Of a stretch of 64,000 nt of DNA, positions 46,400 to 53,847 are shown in pieces. The DNA comes from Streptomyces zagrosensis. Lineage in GTDB: Bacteria > Actinomycetota > Actinomycetes > Streptomycetales > Streptomycetaceae. Numbering within the stretch: position 1 is the first letter of the stretch; each line of letters begins with the position of its first letter. The stretch lies in assembly GCF_014203645.1 (NCBI RefSeq), contig NZ_JACHJL010000001.1:558001-622000 (forward strand), given 5' to 3'. Both the position numbers and the translations under genes were made by a program. The notes under the pieces were generated by a model, which was given only the letters and a program-made list of their open reading frames with translations, was not told the DNA's origin and searched no databases.

Positions 46400-46869
46400 C
46401 GACAAGCCCGGTCGTTCGCGCCCCCGCTACCGGGGAGTGGGTGGCCGGGGCCGGGGGCGGCGGCCGTACGGCGCGTCGGCTGTGCCGGTGCCGGTGCCGG
46501 TGCCGGTGGTGTTGGTGGTGATGGTGATGCCAGTGGCCACGGTGCAGGAGTAGCGGCCGTGCGTAGCGTGGTGGTGGAGGCATCGGAAGAGGGCGCGTTC
46601 TTTCGTGAACGCGCCCCCTTTTTGAGCTCTTTCTTGCAGTTTTTCCTTGTGTTTTACGGGCCCTTTTCCTCTGTTGCCCCGGGTTACTGCCGTGCTTTTC
46701 CTACGATTTCTCGCGTGCCGGCACCGCGTATGCAGGGCGGCTCGGTCATTGCTCGCCGCGTACTTAGCTGCGTCGCGTTCGTGGGACGGGAGAGTCCTCA
46801 CAGGGGCTTGTGAGGGGCATGGTGAGGGCGGAGTCGGTCGGTCGGCGGTGGCCGCGCTGATGCGGGAAA
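46400..46869. other. Gap after dnaE: GGTGCC repeats, terminator and T-rich pocket
   Basis: No gene is supported in these 470 bases. GGTGCC repeats about four times near 46482-46505 and yields artificial Val-Pro, His-Arg or Gly-Thr runs in the different frames. A U-tract terminator follows (annotated separately), then about 100 bases unusually rich in T for this chromosome (46615-46720). A 7-bp hairpin CCTCACA/TGTGAGG (46796-46802, 46809-46815) lies downstream of the small minus-strand gene. Confidence 0.5.
46591..46623 (+). terminator. Intrinsic terminator with U-tract
   Basis: GGGCGCGTTC (46591-46600) and GAACGCGCCC (46607-46616) are a perfect 10-bp stem around TTTCGT, followed by CC and five T (46619-46623). 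U-tracts are uncommon in Streptomyces terminators. It lies 190 bases after dnaE, which it most likely serves. Confidence 0.8.
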
Positions 46870-47043
46870 TCAGTTGTGTCCGAACCTGCGCTGATGCTTG
46901 CGGGCCACATCCGCCGGGCTTCCCTGTGCCTGCGCTTGGCCTGGGGACTGTGCCTCCACAGCGGACTTTTGGGCCTGCTGCTGGCTGCGTTCGGCGGCGC
47001 TGGCCTTCTGTTGCTGATTTCGCTCGCGCTTGTGCTTGCCCAT
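46870..47043 (-). CDS. 57-residue basic Gln/Ala-rich protein
   Basis: A small gene. It reads MGKHKRERNQQQKASAAERS at the start and DVARKHQRRFGHN at the end, with a Gln/Ala/Ser-rich middle. ATG 47043 has CTGGAGG eight to nine bases upstream, a strong ribosome site, and the stop is TGA. No catalytic or metal motif and no membrane segment. The basic ends could bind nucleic acid. I believe similar short proteins occur in other streptomycetes, but cannot name a function. The plus-strand frame opposite it (46876-47133) is its shadow. Confidence 0.72.
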   Translation of the reverse strand: MGKHKRERNQQQKASAAERSQQQAQKSAVEAQSPGQAQAQGSPADVARKHQRRFGHN

Positions 47044-47301
47044 CGTCGTGCCTCCAGTGAGAGGGTTACCCCCTGGAAAAACACCCTGGCACGACCATCA
47101 GAAGCCTGCATTTCGGGCAATTACCCTGTGTGAACGGCGCGATGGGCTAGGGCCTTCCGTATCCGCCACGCCGATGATCGAGTTCGGGCTGATAACCCTC
47201 GTACGGTCGGGCAGACTCAAAGGAAAGCCGAGGCAAAATGCCGGGGCAGGGCTGTGCCGGGGGGCTGCCGCACACTGGACCGTGAGGAAAGAGGGTGGAA
47301 C

Positions 47302-48630
47302 GTGGACCGCTGCGTCGTCCTGGTGGACGCCGGGTATCTGCTGGGCGCCGCCGCGAGCCTGCTCGCCGGGGAACCTGCCCGCTCCCGCATCACCGTCGAT
47401 CACACCGCCCTCATCAAGGGGTTGCGCGACCGCGCCGAGGCCGACACGGAACGGCCGCTGCTGCGTATCTACTGGTTTGACGGCGCCCCCGATCGAGTGC
47501 CGCAGCCCGAGCACCGCCGACTGCGCGTGATGCCTCGGGTCACCGTCCGACTCGGGGCTCTGACCCGCAGCGACGGCCGTTGGGCGCAGAAGGGGGTGGA
47601 CGCCGCCATGCATGCGGAACTGACGGAACTCGCCCGCAACCGAGCGTGTTCCGACATCGTTCTCGTCACGGGAGACGGCGATCTGCTGCCCGGTCTGATG
47701 TCAGCCAAGGAACACGGCGTAGCCGTGCACCTGTGGGCGGTCCAGGCCGCTGACGGCGACTACAACCAGTCCGAGGACCTGGTCGCCGAGGCCGATGAGC
47801 GGCGCGTGCTCGATCGAACGTGGATCACCCAGGCGGTACGGGCCAAGGAACTCGGCGGTCCCTGTGCGTCCAGCTCCGAGCCCCGCCCCGAGATCGCCGC
47901 CATCCTTTCCGCACCGCTACCCGAGACGGCCGCCGCCGCTGCCGCTGCCGCCGCCGGATCGCAGACCAGCCGCCCGACCGGGCGCAACGGCACGGCACGC
48001 CCCGCGCCCGCCGGGTCCACCAGCACCGACCAGCGGGACGCCGACTCCGCGGCGGCCACCGAAACGACTCCCGCTGACGGCACCGCCGGCAGCGGCAGCA
48101 AGGGGGGCGGCGTCCCCACGCCCAAAGACCTCGCCGGGCTCGGGCGGCCGGGCGCGGCGGCCCTCGGCGCCGCGGGCTCCCAGCCTCCCCAGCCGGTAGC
48201 TACCGCCACGCTGCGCTGGTCATCGGACAAGGGGTGGGTGGAGCGGGGCACGGCCGCCGCCACCGGCGAACCTTCCGAGACCGCCTCGCTGCCGATGCTG
48301 GCCCAGCTCACGACGGCCGAACAGCGCTGGGCCGACCGGGAAGAGGACATCACCGCCGTCAGCGGCGACCCCTTCGAGGTCGGGCAGGTCTTCGCCAGGC
48401 GCTGGATCGAGCGGCTCTCGGACTCCGTGCACGTTCAACAGCTCTCCACGGAGTACCCGCGCATTCCCCACCGTATCGACGGCGAACTGCTGCGCTACGC
48501 GGCCCGTTTCGGGCTGCTGGCGCACAAGGACGACCAGATTGACGAACACGACCGCTACGCGATCCGAGCCGGCTTCTGGCGTGAAATCGACACTCGGATG
48601 GCGGTAGATCACGCCCCCGCCGTGCAGTAG
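47302..48630 (+). CDS. NYN-domain (PIN-like) putative ribonuclease
   Basis: A 442-residue protein. The N-terminal NYN/LabA-like domain (about 1-165) has the acidic residues expected of a PIN-fold nuclease: VVLVDAGYLLGAAASLL, GVDAAMHAEL and VTGDGDLLPG. A long Ala/Thr/Gly/Pro linker (about 200-330) leads to a C-terminal conserved region (about 345-435) with FARRWIERLSDSVHVQQL. RNA cleavage is inferred from the fold. GTG 47302 has AGAGGGTGG upstream; the frame is open to 47254. Confidence 0.88.
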   Translation: MDRCVVLVDAGYLLGAAASLLAGEPARSRITVDHTALIKGLRDRAEADTERPLLRIYWFDGAPDRVPQPEHRRLRVMPRVTVRLGALTRSDGRWAQKGVDAAMHAELTELARNRACSDIVLVTGDGDLLPGLMSAKEHGVAVHLWAVQAADGDYNQSEDLVAEADERRVLDRTWITQAVRAKELGGPCASSSEPRPEIAAILSAPLPETAAAAAAAAAGSQTSRPTGRNGTARPAPAGSTSTDQRDADSAAATETTPADGTAGSGSKGGGVPTPKDLAGLGRPGAAALGAAGSQPPQPVATATLRWSSDKGWVERGTAAATGEPSETASLPMLAQLTTAEQRWADREEDITAVSGDPFEVGQVFARRWIERLSDSVHVQQLSTEYPRIPHRIDGELLRYAARFGLLAHKDDQIDEHDRYAIRAGFWREIDTRMAVDHAPAVQ

Positions 48631-48968
48631 CCACCCCGGAACCCGCCCTGTCGCGCGGGGGCGAGCGCTGATTTCGGTGTGATTCGGCACCATCTCGTGA
48701 GGCCGCCGACGCAATTCCGTCACGGTTTGCGCCGTCTTGTGCCGCGCTGCGGGCGGTGACCTGCGCCAACTCATTGGCCCATTCGCCGTCGGATGTGCCA
48801 TGGACCGCGCCGCCCGACCGTCGCCCGGGCGCGTGTGGCGGTGGCTGATAGCCGTCGTAGCTCACCGGGTGCTGACACCGTTGCGGGCGGGTTCCGGGTG
48901 GCGACGGAAGGGTGCCGAAGCGGCCCCGAAGCAGGGCGGTGACCTCAAGGCGCGTACCCTCATAGCTC
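48631..48968. other. Gap between the NYN gene and the ABC transporter operon
   Basis: No gene was found in these 338 bases on either strand. TACCCT (48953-48958), ten bases before GTG 48969, is a likely -10 element for the ABC operon, with no convincing -35. Confidence 0.5.
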
Positions 48969-50012
48969 GTGAGGACGGGCGCGAAACAGACGGAGCGCGG
49001 CTCCGGGGGCAAGACGGCGAGCAGCGACGCGGTGTGCGTGGTGCGCGGCCTCGTCAAGACGTACCCAGCCGCCCGCGCCCGCCGCGGCGCCCCCCAGGGG
49101 CCCGCCATTCGTGCCAGCGACGGCATCGACCTCGACGTGCTGCGGGGCGAGATCTTTGGACTGCTCGGGCCCAACGGTGCGGGGAAGTCCACGCTGGTCC
49201 GTCAGCTCACCGGGCTGCTGAAGCCGGAGCAAGGCAGCGTCGATCTGCTCGGCCACGACCTCGTACGGCATCCGGACCGGGCCTCGCGTCTCGTCGGCTA
49301 TCTGGGCCAGGAATCCACCGCCCTCGATGAACTGACCGTCGCGCTGGCCGCCGAGACGACCGGGCGGCTGCGCGGGCTTGACGCTCGCCGAGCCCGAGCC
49401 GAGCGGGATGCCGTCCTCGACGAACTCGGCCTGGCGCCCATCGCCGGCCGGGCGATCAAGAAGCTCTCCGGCGGGCAGCGGCGGCTGGCCTGCGTGGCGG
49501 CGGCGCTGGTAGGCGAGCGCCCCATGCTGGTGCTGGACGAGCCGACCACCGGCATGGACCCCATCGCGCGCCGCGCCGTCTGGTCGGCCATCGACCGCAG
49601 ACGGGCCGAGAGCGGCACCACCGTGCTGCTGGTCACCCATAACGTCATCGAGGCCGAGACGGTCCTGGACCGGGTCGCGGTCATGGACAACGGCCGGGTC
49701 ATCGCTTGTGACACGCCCTCCGGGCTCAAGGCGCTCGTCGCCGGTGATGTACGGGTCGATCTCGTGTGGCGCGATCAGCCGCCGCTGGATGTGCCCGAGG
49801 TCGCCGCACTCCAGGACGCCGCCCGCGCGGCGGGGCGGCGCTGGACGCTGCGGCTGGCGCCGGAAGAGGCACGCGCGGTGATCGCCGCGGTGACCGGCGG
49901 CCCGGCCTTCGCAGCCCTGGACGACTTCACCCTGACCACGCCCAGCCTGGAGGACGTCTACCTGGCGTTGGGTGGGCGCACGCAAGGTACGGACGGCCTG
50001 GTGAAGGCGTGA
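48969..50012 (+). CDS. ABC transporter ATP-binding protein
   Basis: A 347-residue ATPase. Walker A is GPNGAGKST, the ABC signature is KLSGGQRRL, Walker B is MLVLDEPT, and the H-loop is LLVTHNV. The C-terminal ~80 residues (from DVRVDLVWR) match the extra domain found in drug-type exporters of the ABC-2 class. TACCCT lies about ten bases before GTG, so the mRNA may be leaderless. It pairs with the permease gene downstream; the substrate is unknown. Confidence 0.93.
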   Translation: MRTGAKQTERGSGGKTASSDAVCVVRGLVKTYPAARARRGAPQGPAIRASDGIDLDVLRGEIFGLLGPNGAGKSTLVRQLTGLLKPEQGSVDLLGHDLVRHPDRASRLVGYLGQESTALDELTVALAAETTGRLRGLDARRARAERDAVLDELGLAPIAGRAIKKLSGGQRRLACVAAALVGERPMLVLDEPTTGMDPIARRAVWSAIDRRRAESGTTVLLVTHNVIEAETVLDRVAVMDNGRVIACDTPSGLKALVAGDVRVDLVWRDQPPLDVPEVAALQDAARAAGRRWTLRLAPEEARAVIAAVTGGPAFAALDDFTLTTPSLEDVYLALGGRTQGTDGLVKA

Positions 50013-50182
50013 GCCGTCCGGTCGGGGCAGCGAGCACGGGACGACAGTGGTCGGGCGGCGGACTGGGAGGCGGGGCGCGTGACAGGGTGCGGGAGGCTGC
50101 GCAGCGCATCGGGCCGCTGCGCAGCGCATGGCGCCGTCGCTGGTCAGCTCGTACGGAACGTACTGAAGAGGAGCCGCACAAC

Positions 50183-51031
50183 GTGAGTGCCGTGTCTGCG
50201 GAGGCCGTGCCCGCCCGTGCCGCAGCCGAGCCGGGCGGCGACGCCAACGCCGGTGCCGATGCCGGGGTGCGCGAGGCGGCCCCGCTTGCGGCGCGGGCGC
50301 GGTTGCTGCCCGCGCTTGCCGCTGTGTATCGGGCCCAGTTGTCGCGGGCCCGAGTGGCCCGTATCCCGTTGCTGTTCGTGGCCACCTTCCAGTCCATCGG
50401 CATCATGGTCATGATGCGCGGGGTCGTGGACGGTGGGAGCGAGGCGCGCGCCGTGGTCGCCGGGGCCAGCGTCCTGGTCGTCGCGTTCGTCGCGCTCAAC
50501 TTGCTCGCCCAGTATTTCGGGCAGCTCCGGGCCAGCGGCGGGCTCGATCACTACGCGACGCTGCCGGTGCCACCGGCGGCCGTGGTGCTCGGCGCCGCCG
50601 GCGCGTACGCCTCCTTCACCGTGCCCGGGACCATCGTCACGGCCGTCGTCGGAAGCATGCTGTTCGGGCTGCCGATGATGCACCTATGGGTGCTGCTCGC
50701 CGTGATTCCGCTGTCCGGGGCGGCGCTCGCCGGGCTCGGCGCGGCCCTTGGGCTCCTAGCACCCCGCCCCGAGTTGGCCACGCTGTGCGGGCAACTCGGC
50801 ATGTCCGCTGCCCTGCTGCTCGGCGTGTTGCCCCCCGAACGGATGCCCGCGCCGGTGCAGTTCGCCCGCGATCTGCTGCCTTCCACGTACGGTGTGGAGG
50901 CGCTCGCCCACTCCTTCGACACGCACACCGACTGGTTGGCCGTGGGGATCAACCTCGGAGTCTGTGCGGCGGTGGGGGTCGTATCGTTGGCCGCCGCTAC
51001 CTGGGCCTACCGCAAGGCGGCGGTGCAGTGA
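50183..51031 (+). CDS. ABC-2 type permease
   Basis: About 282 residues with six membrane segments, beginning after a ~55-residue cytoplasmic N-terminus at RIPLLFVATFQSIGIMVMMR (in part). PVPPAAVVLGAAGAYA and LLPSTYGVEALAHSF are typical of ABC-2 permeases. Two starts are possible: GTG 50183, with GAAGAGGAG upstream and family-like length, or GTG 50009, overlapping the ATPase stop, adding 58 Arg/Gly-rich residues of low plausibility. The TGA at 51029 overlaps a GTG in the next frame. Confidence 0.88.
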   Translation: MSAVSAEAVPARAAAEPGGDANAGADAGVREAAPLAARARLLPALAAVYRAQLSRARVARIPLLFVATFQSIGIMVMMRGVVDGGSEARAVVAGASVLVVAFVALNLLAQYFGQLRASGGLDHYATLPVPPAAVVLGAAGAYASFTVPGTIVTAVVGSMLFGLPMMHLWVLLAVIPLSGAALAGLGAALGLLAPRPELATLCGQLGMSAALLLGVLPPERMPAPVQFARDLLPSTYGVEALAHSFDTHTDWLAVGINLGVCAAVGVVSLAAATWAYRKAAVQ

Positions 51032-51090
51032 CGCAGCGCAGTGGGCCGCCTGCCGACCCACGTACACCCCCCACCTGGCACGATGACGGA

Positions 51091-51945
51091 GTGACCGCAC
51101 CGTTGACACCCTCCGACCAGCCCTCACCGGACTCCGGCCCGCAGCCCCCTGCGCAGTCGCAGCCGCAGTCGGGGCCCCCGGCCGCTGCCGATGACCCGCA
51201 CGCCGGGCGAGCGCACGGCGCCGGGCGGTCCAGCGCGCGGCCCGGAACGCGGTCCGAACTTCGGGACGCGGCCATCATCACGGTCGCCGTCGCTGTTGCC
51301 GGCGTCATCCTTGGCCTGCTGTGGGTGTGGCTGGCGCCGCGCGTGCAGATGGTCGCCGATGGCAATGTCGTCTACCTCAAGAACTCCGAGGGCGAGGAGG
51401 CGATCGGCGGCGACGGCACGTTCGTGCTGATCGCGCTCGGCCTGGGGCTGCTAACGGCCGCGCTCGTCTTCTGGTTCCGCCGTACCGGCGGGGTGCCGCT
51501 CGTGCTCGCCCTGGCCATCGGCGGCCTGCTCGCCTCCTGGCTCGGCTGGCGGCTCGGAGTCCGGCTCGGCCCGGAGACGGATCTGGCGGTCAGCGCGCGG
51601 GAGGCCGGCAACCGGGTGCCCTTCGACGGGCCACTCGAACTGAAGGCCAAGGGCGCGCTGCTGGCCTGGCCCGTGGCCGCCATGGTGATGCAGCTCATCC
51701 TCAGCGGGCTGTGGGGCCCACGCGACCCCGAGCCGCAGGAGGCGGAGCACCTCGCGGCCGGACCGGGGGCAGCGCATGAGGGCGAGAGCTCGTGGGGAGC
51801 GCAGCCGGAACAGCCCGCGCCGCCCGGGCAGCAGCCTGCGCCATCTGAACAGCCGTCCGGGCAGCCCGCACCGGCCGCACGGCCCGTGCAGTCTCCGGAG
51901 CCGCCGCACGGATCGTCCGCAGGACAGCCGCCGCAGGGCTCTTGA
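51091..51945 (+). CDS. DUF2567 membrane protein
   Basis: About 284 residues. A Pro/Gln-rich N-terminus precedes four membrane segments between about 65 and 215, with the family stretch VVYLKNSEGEEAIGGDGTFV and GWRLGVRLGPETDLAV; the C-terminal ~70 residues are Pro/Gln/Ala-rich. GTG 51091 is used because the family begins near it; GTG 51028 overlaps the permease stop and adds 21 residues. The family commonly follows this ABC pair in streptomycetes. Function unknown. Confidence 0.82.
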   Translation: MTAPLTPSDQPSPDSGPQPPAQSQPQSGPPAAADDPHAGRAHGAGRSSARPGTRSELRDAAIITVAVAVAGVILGLLWVWLAPRVQMVADGNVVYLKNSEGEEAIGGDGTFVLIALGLGLLTAALVFWFRRTGGVPLVLALAIGGLLASWLGWRLGVRLGPETDLAVSAREAGNRVPFDGPLELKAKGALLAWPVAAMVMQLILSGLWGPRDPEPQEAEHLAAGPGAAHEGESSWGAQPEQPAPPGQQPAPSEQPSGQPAPAARPVQSPEPPHGSSAGQPPQGS

Positions 51946-52145
51946 CCCGCGCCGGGAGCTTCGTAGGCGCACGTCTCGTACCCGCCAGTGTCGTCAGCGC
52001 GCTGTCATCAGCGCTGCCTGGTAGACGCGGTGGTGGGCTGGGCCGCAAGCATCTGCCGCGTTACGTGCCTCTGCCCGCTGGCCCGCGCCTGCCTGCCGGC
52101 TCTGCCTGTCCGCTGTCCGCTGATCGCTGCCCGCGCCGGTGCGGG

Positions 52146-52220
52146 TTACGACGGGCGGCGGCCGTGGTTGGCTCTGGACTTCTTCAGGCGCCAGCGGCGC
52201 TTGCGGGTGCGTTTGGACAT
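52146..52220 (-). CDS. 50S ribosomal protein bL37-like, 24 residues
   Basis: A 24-residue, very basic peptide reading MSKRTRKRRWRLKKSRANHG then RRPS, stop TAA. ATG 52220 has GGGGAGGACG nine bases upstream, a strong ribosome site. It resembles the actinobacterial ribosomal protein bL37 known from mycobacterial ribosome structures, which ends in an ANHGKRP-type motif; here ANHGRRP. By family it should bind 23S rRNA in the large subunit. It is followed by the YbaK gene upstream on the same strand, 81 bases apart. Sequence identity is by motif only. Confidence 0.82.
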   Translation of the reverse strand: MSKRTRKRRWRLKKSRANHGRRPS

Positions 52221-52301
52221 GGACGTCCTCCCCGGTGCGTGGCGCGCGTGCGGCGGCCCGCACTGTCTGTCGTAGCGGAGGTCGCGCCCAACGTCCAGGG
52301 G

Positions 52302-52838
52302 TCAGGCACGGGCGATGGGGGCGATCACCGCATCCGTGAGGGCCGCGAGGTCGGTGGGGGAGAGCTCGACCTCCAGGCCGCGCCGCCCCGCCGAGACGCA
52401 CACCGTGGCATGGCCGGCCGCTGAGGCGTCCAGGGCCGTACGAAGCCGCCTGCGCTGGCCCAGGGGCGAGATGCCGCCTCGTACGTACCCGGTGACGCGC
52501 TCGGCTGCTACCGGGTCCGCCATCGTGGCCCGCTTGCCGCCCACCGCCGCGGCCAGCGCCTTGAGGTCGAGCGAGCCCGAAACCGGCACGATGGCGACCG
52601 TCAGCGCGCCGTCCACGTCCGCGACCAACGTCTTGAAGACCTGCTCGGGGGCGACGCCCAGCGCACGGGCTGCCTCCTCGCCGTAGGAGGTGTACGCGGG
52701 GTCGGCCGGATCGTGCGGGTAGGAGTGCAGCGTGAAATCCGTGCCGGCCTCGGTGAGCACGACCGTGGCCGGAGTGCCACCGGATGGCTGCTTCTTGCCC
52801 TTCGCCGCCTTCGCATGCTGTTGCGGCTTCCTTGCCAC
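52302..52838 (-). CDS. ybaK: YbaK/EbsC-family aminoacyl-tRNA deacylase
   Basis: A 178-residue editing enzyme, expected to hydrolyse Cys-tRNA(Pro) and related mischarged tRNAs. The family's conserved Lys appears in EQVFKTLVADVDG; VGGKRATMADP and GYVRGGISPLGQRRR are strong YbaK motifs. GTG 52838 has GGGAGGAAG eight bases upstream. A Lys/Gln-rich N-terminal extension of ~22 residues precedes the domain. It lies between the bL37-like gene and the LON-type gene on the minus strand. Confidence 0.93.
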   Translation of the reverse strand: MARKPQQHAKAAKGKKQPSGGTPATVVLTEAGTDFTLHSYPHDPADPAYTSYGEEAARALGVAPEQVFKTLVADVDGALTVAIVPVSGSLDLKALAAAVGGKRATMADPVAAERVTGYVRGGISPLGQRRRLRTALDASAAGHATVCVSAGRRGLEVELSPTDLAALTDAVIAPIARA

Positions 52839-52957
52839 GAGGGCTTCCTCCCGCTCGGTCGGGGCGCTCGGCCGGTGCGCGCGCTCAGGTGCTGAGCCGG
52901 GGCGCTCGGCCCAGAGGCTTGCTCGCGGCCACTATCGCCGCGAACGGGCCCTGCTGG

Positions 52958-53701
52958 TCAGTTGGGGCTGGTGGGGCGCCGGGTGAGGTCGATCATGGGC
53001 AGGGACGGGAGCTTACCGATCACCGCGGCTTCGGCGCGCAGCAATTTCAGCTCCTCCGCGAGCCGGCTGGCCGTATCGGGCGCCTGAAGCAGCCGCTGCT
53101 TGGCAGGAACGTCCAGCACCGCCGCGGCAGCGACCAGATACGACAGCACCGATGGCTCGTCCGGCAGGTCCTGGTCAGAGGTGGTCACACTCCGTTCGCG
53201 GGCCCCTGCGAGCCGCTTTTGGTAGGTGCGGAACGCCCGTACGACGCCCGAGGCCAGCGCGCCCGCGCCGTCGCCCGCGGTCTCCTCAAGCGGCTCGACC
53301 TCCGCGGTCAGATACGGGCCCGAGGCGTCCACGGACAGCAGCTTGAAGCGGGTGGTGCCGGTGGCGATCGCCTCGAAGGTGCCATCTGGCTGCTCTCGGA
53401 TGGTGGCCGCGTCGGCGATACAACCCACCGAGTGCAGTGCTCGCATCGGGTCGTCACCGAACCCCGCTGCCGCCCCGCGCTCCGGTTGGGCGGTGGGATC
53501 GGGCATGCCAGGGGCGGTCGTCGCGACCTCGCGGCCGTCGCGGATGGCGACGACGGCGAAGTTGCGCGGCTCGTCTGACGAAAGCGCCGCGAGGTCGCGC
53601 ATCAGCGCGCGATACCGCTGCTCGAAAATGTTCAGCGGCAGCACGAGGCCGGGAAACAGCACGGTGTTCAGCGGGAAGAGCGGCAGGCGGGCGGCAGTCA
53701 C
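52958..53701 (-). CDS. LON substrate-binding-domain protein
   Basis: A 247-residue protein containing the N-terminal (substrate-recognition) domain of Lon proteases, without AAA+ or protease parts: RLPLFPLNTVLFPGLVLPLN (in part), FEQRYRALM, VGCIADAATIREQPDG. Such stand-alone proteins are common in actinobacteria and of unclear role. GTG 53701 is chosen because TAGGCT ends eight bases upstream, typical of a leaderless start; the frame open to 54025 enters non-coding sequence and the next gene. Confidence 0.9.
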   Translation of the reverse strand: MTAARLPLFPLNTVLFPGLVLPLNIFEQRYRALMRDLAALSSDEPRNFAVVAIRDGREVATTAPGMPDPTAQPERGAAAGFGDDPMRALHSVGCIADAATIREQPDGTFEAIATGTTRFKLLSVDASGPYLTAEVEPLEETAGDGAGALASGVVRAFRTYQKRLAGARERSVTTSDQDLPDEPSVLSYLVAAAAVLDVPAKQRLLQAPDTASRLAEELKLLRAEAAVIGKLPSLPMIDLTRRPTSPN

Positions 53702-53767
53702 GACGGGTAAGCCTAATGGGCTGCGCCCGTATCCCTGGTCGCGGCGCGGGTAGCGCGGGTGTACGGG

Positions 53768-53790
53768 GCCCCAAGTCTGCCCGTTGGGGC
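53768..53790. terminator. Hairpin between the membrane protein and LON-type genes
   Basis: GCCCCAA (53768-53774) pairs with TTGGGGC (53784-53790), 9-base loop, followed on the plus strand by GGGTTTT. On the minus strand it lies downstream of the membrane protein gene ending at 53848 and before the promoter of the LON-type gene. Confidence 0.5.
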
Positions 53791-53847
53791 GGGTTTTCGC
53801 CGTCAGGTTCGATGTGACGAAGCCGCCTTGAGATGTGCAGGCCCTGG

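Noticed and set aside
46437..46554. Val-rich mini-ORF followed by a terminator as an ilv/leu-type attenuator
   Set aside because: The Val-Pro run comes from GGTGCC repeats, which also give His-Arg and Gly-Thr runs in other frames, and no branched-chain amino acid gene follows.
46332..46583. His-rich 83-residue protein on the minus strand
   Set aside because: Same GGTGCC/GTGGTG repeat artefact; it overlaps the end of dnaE antisense and has no ribosome site.
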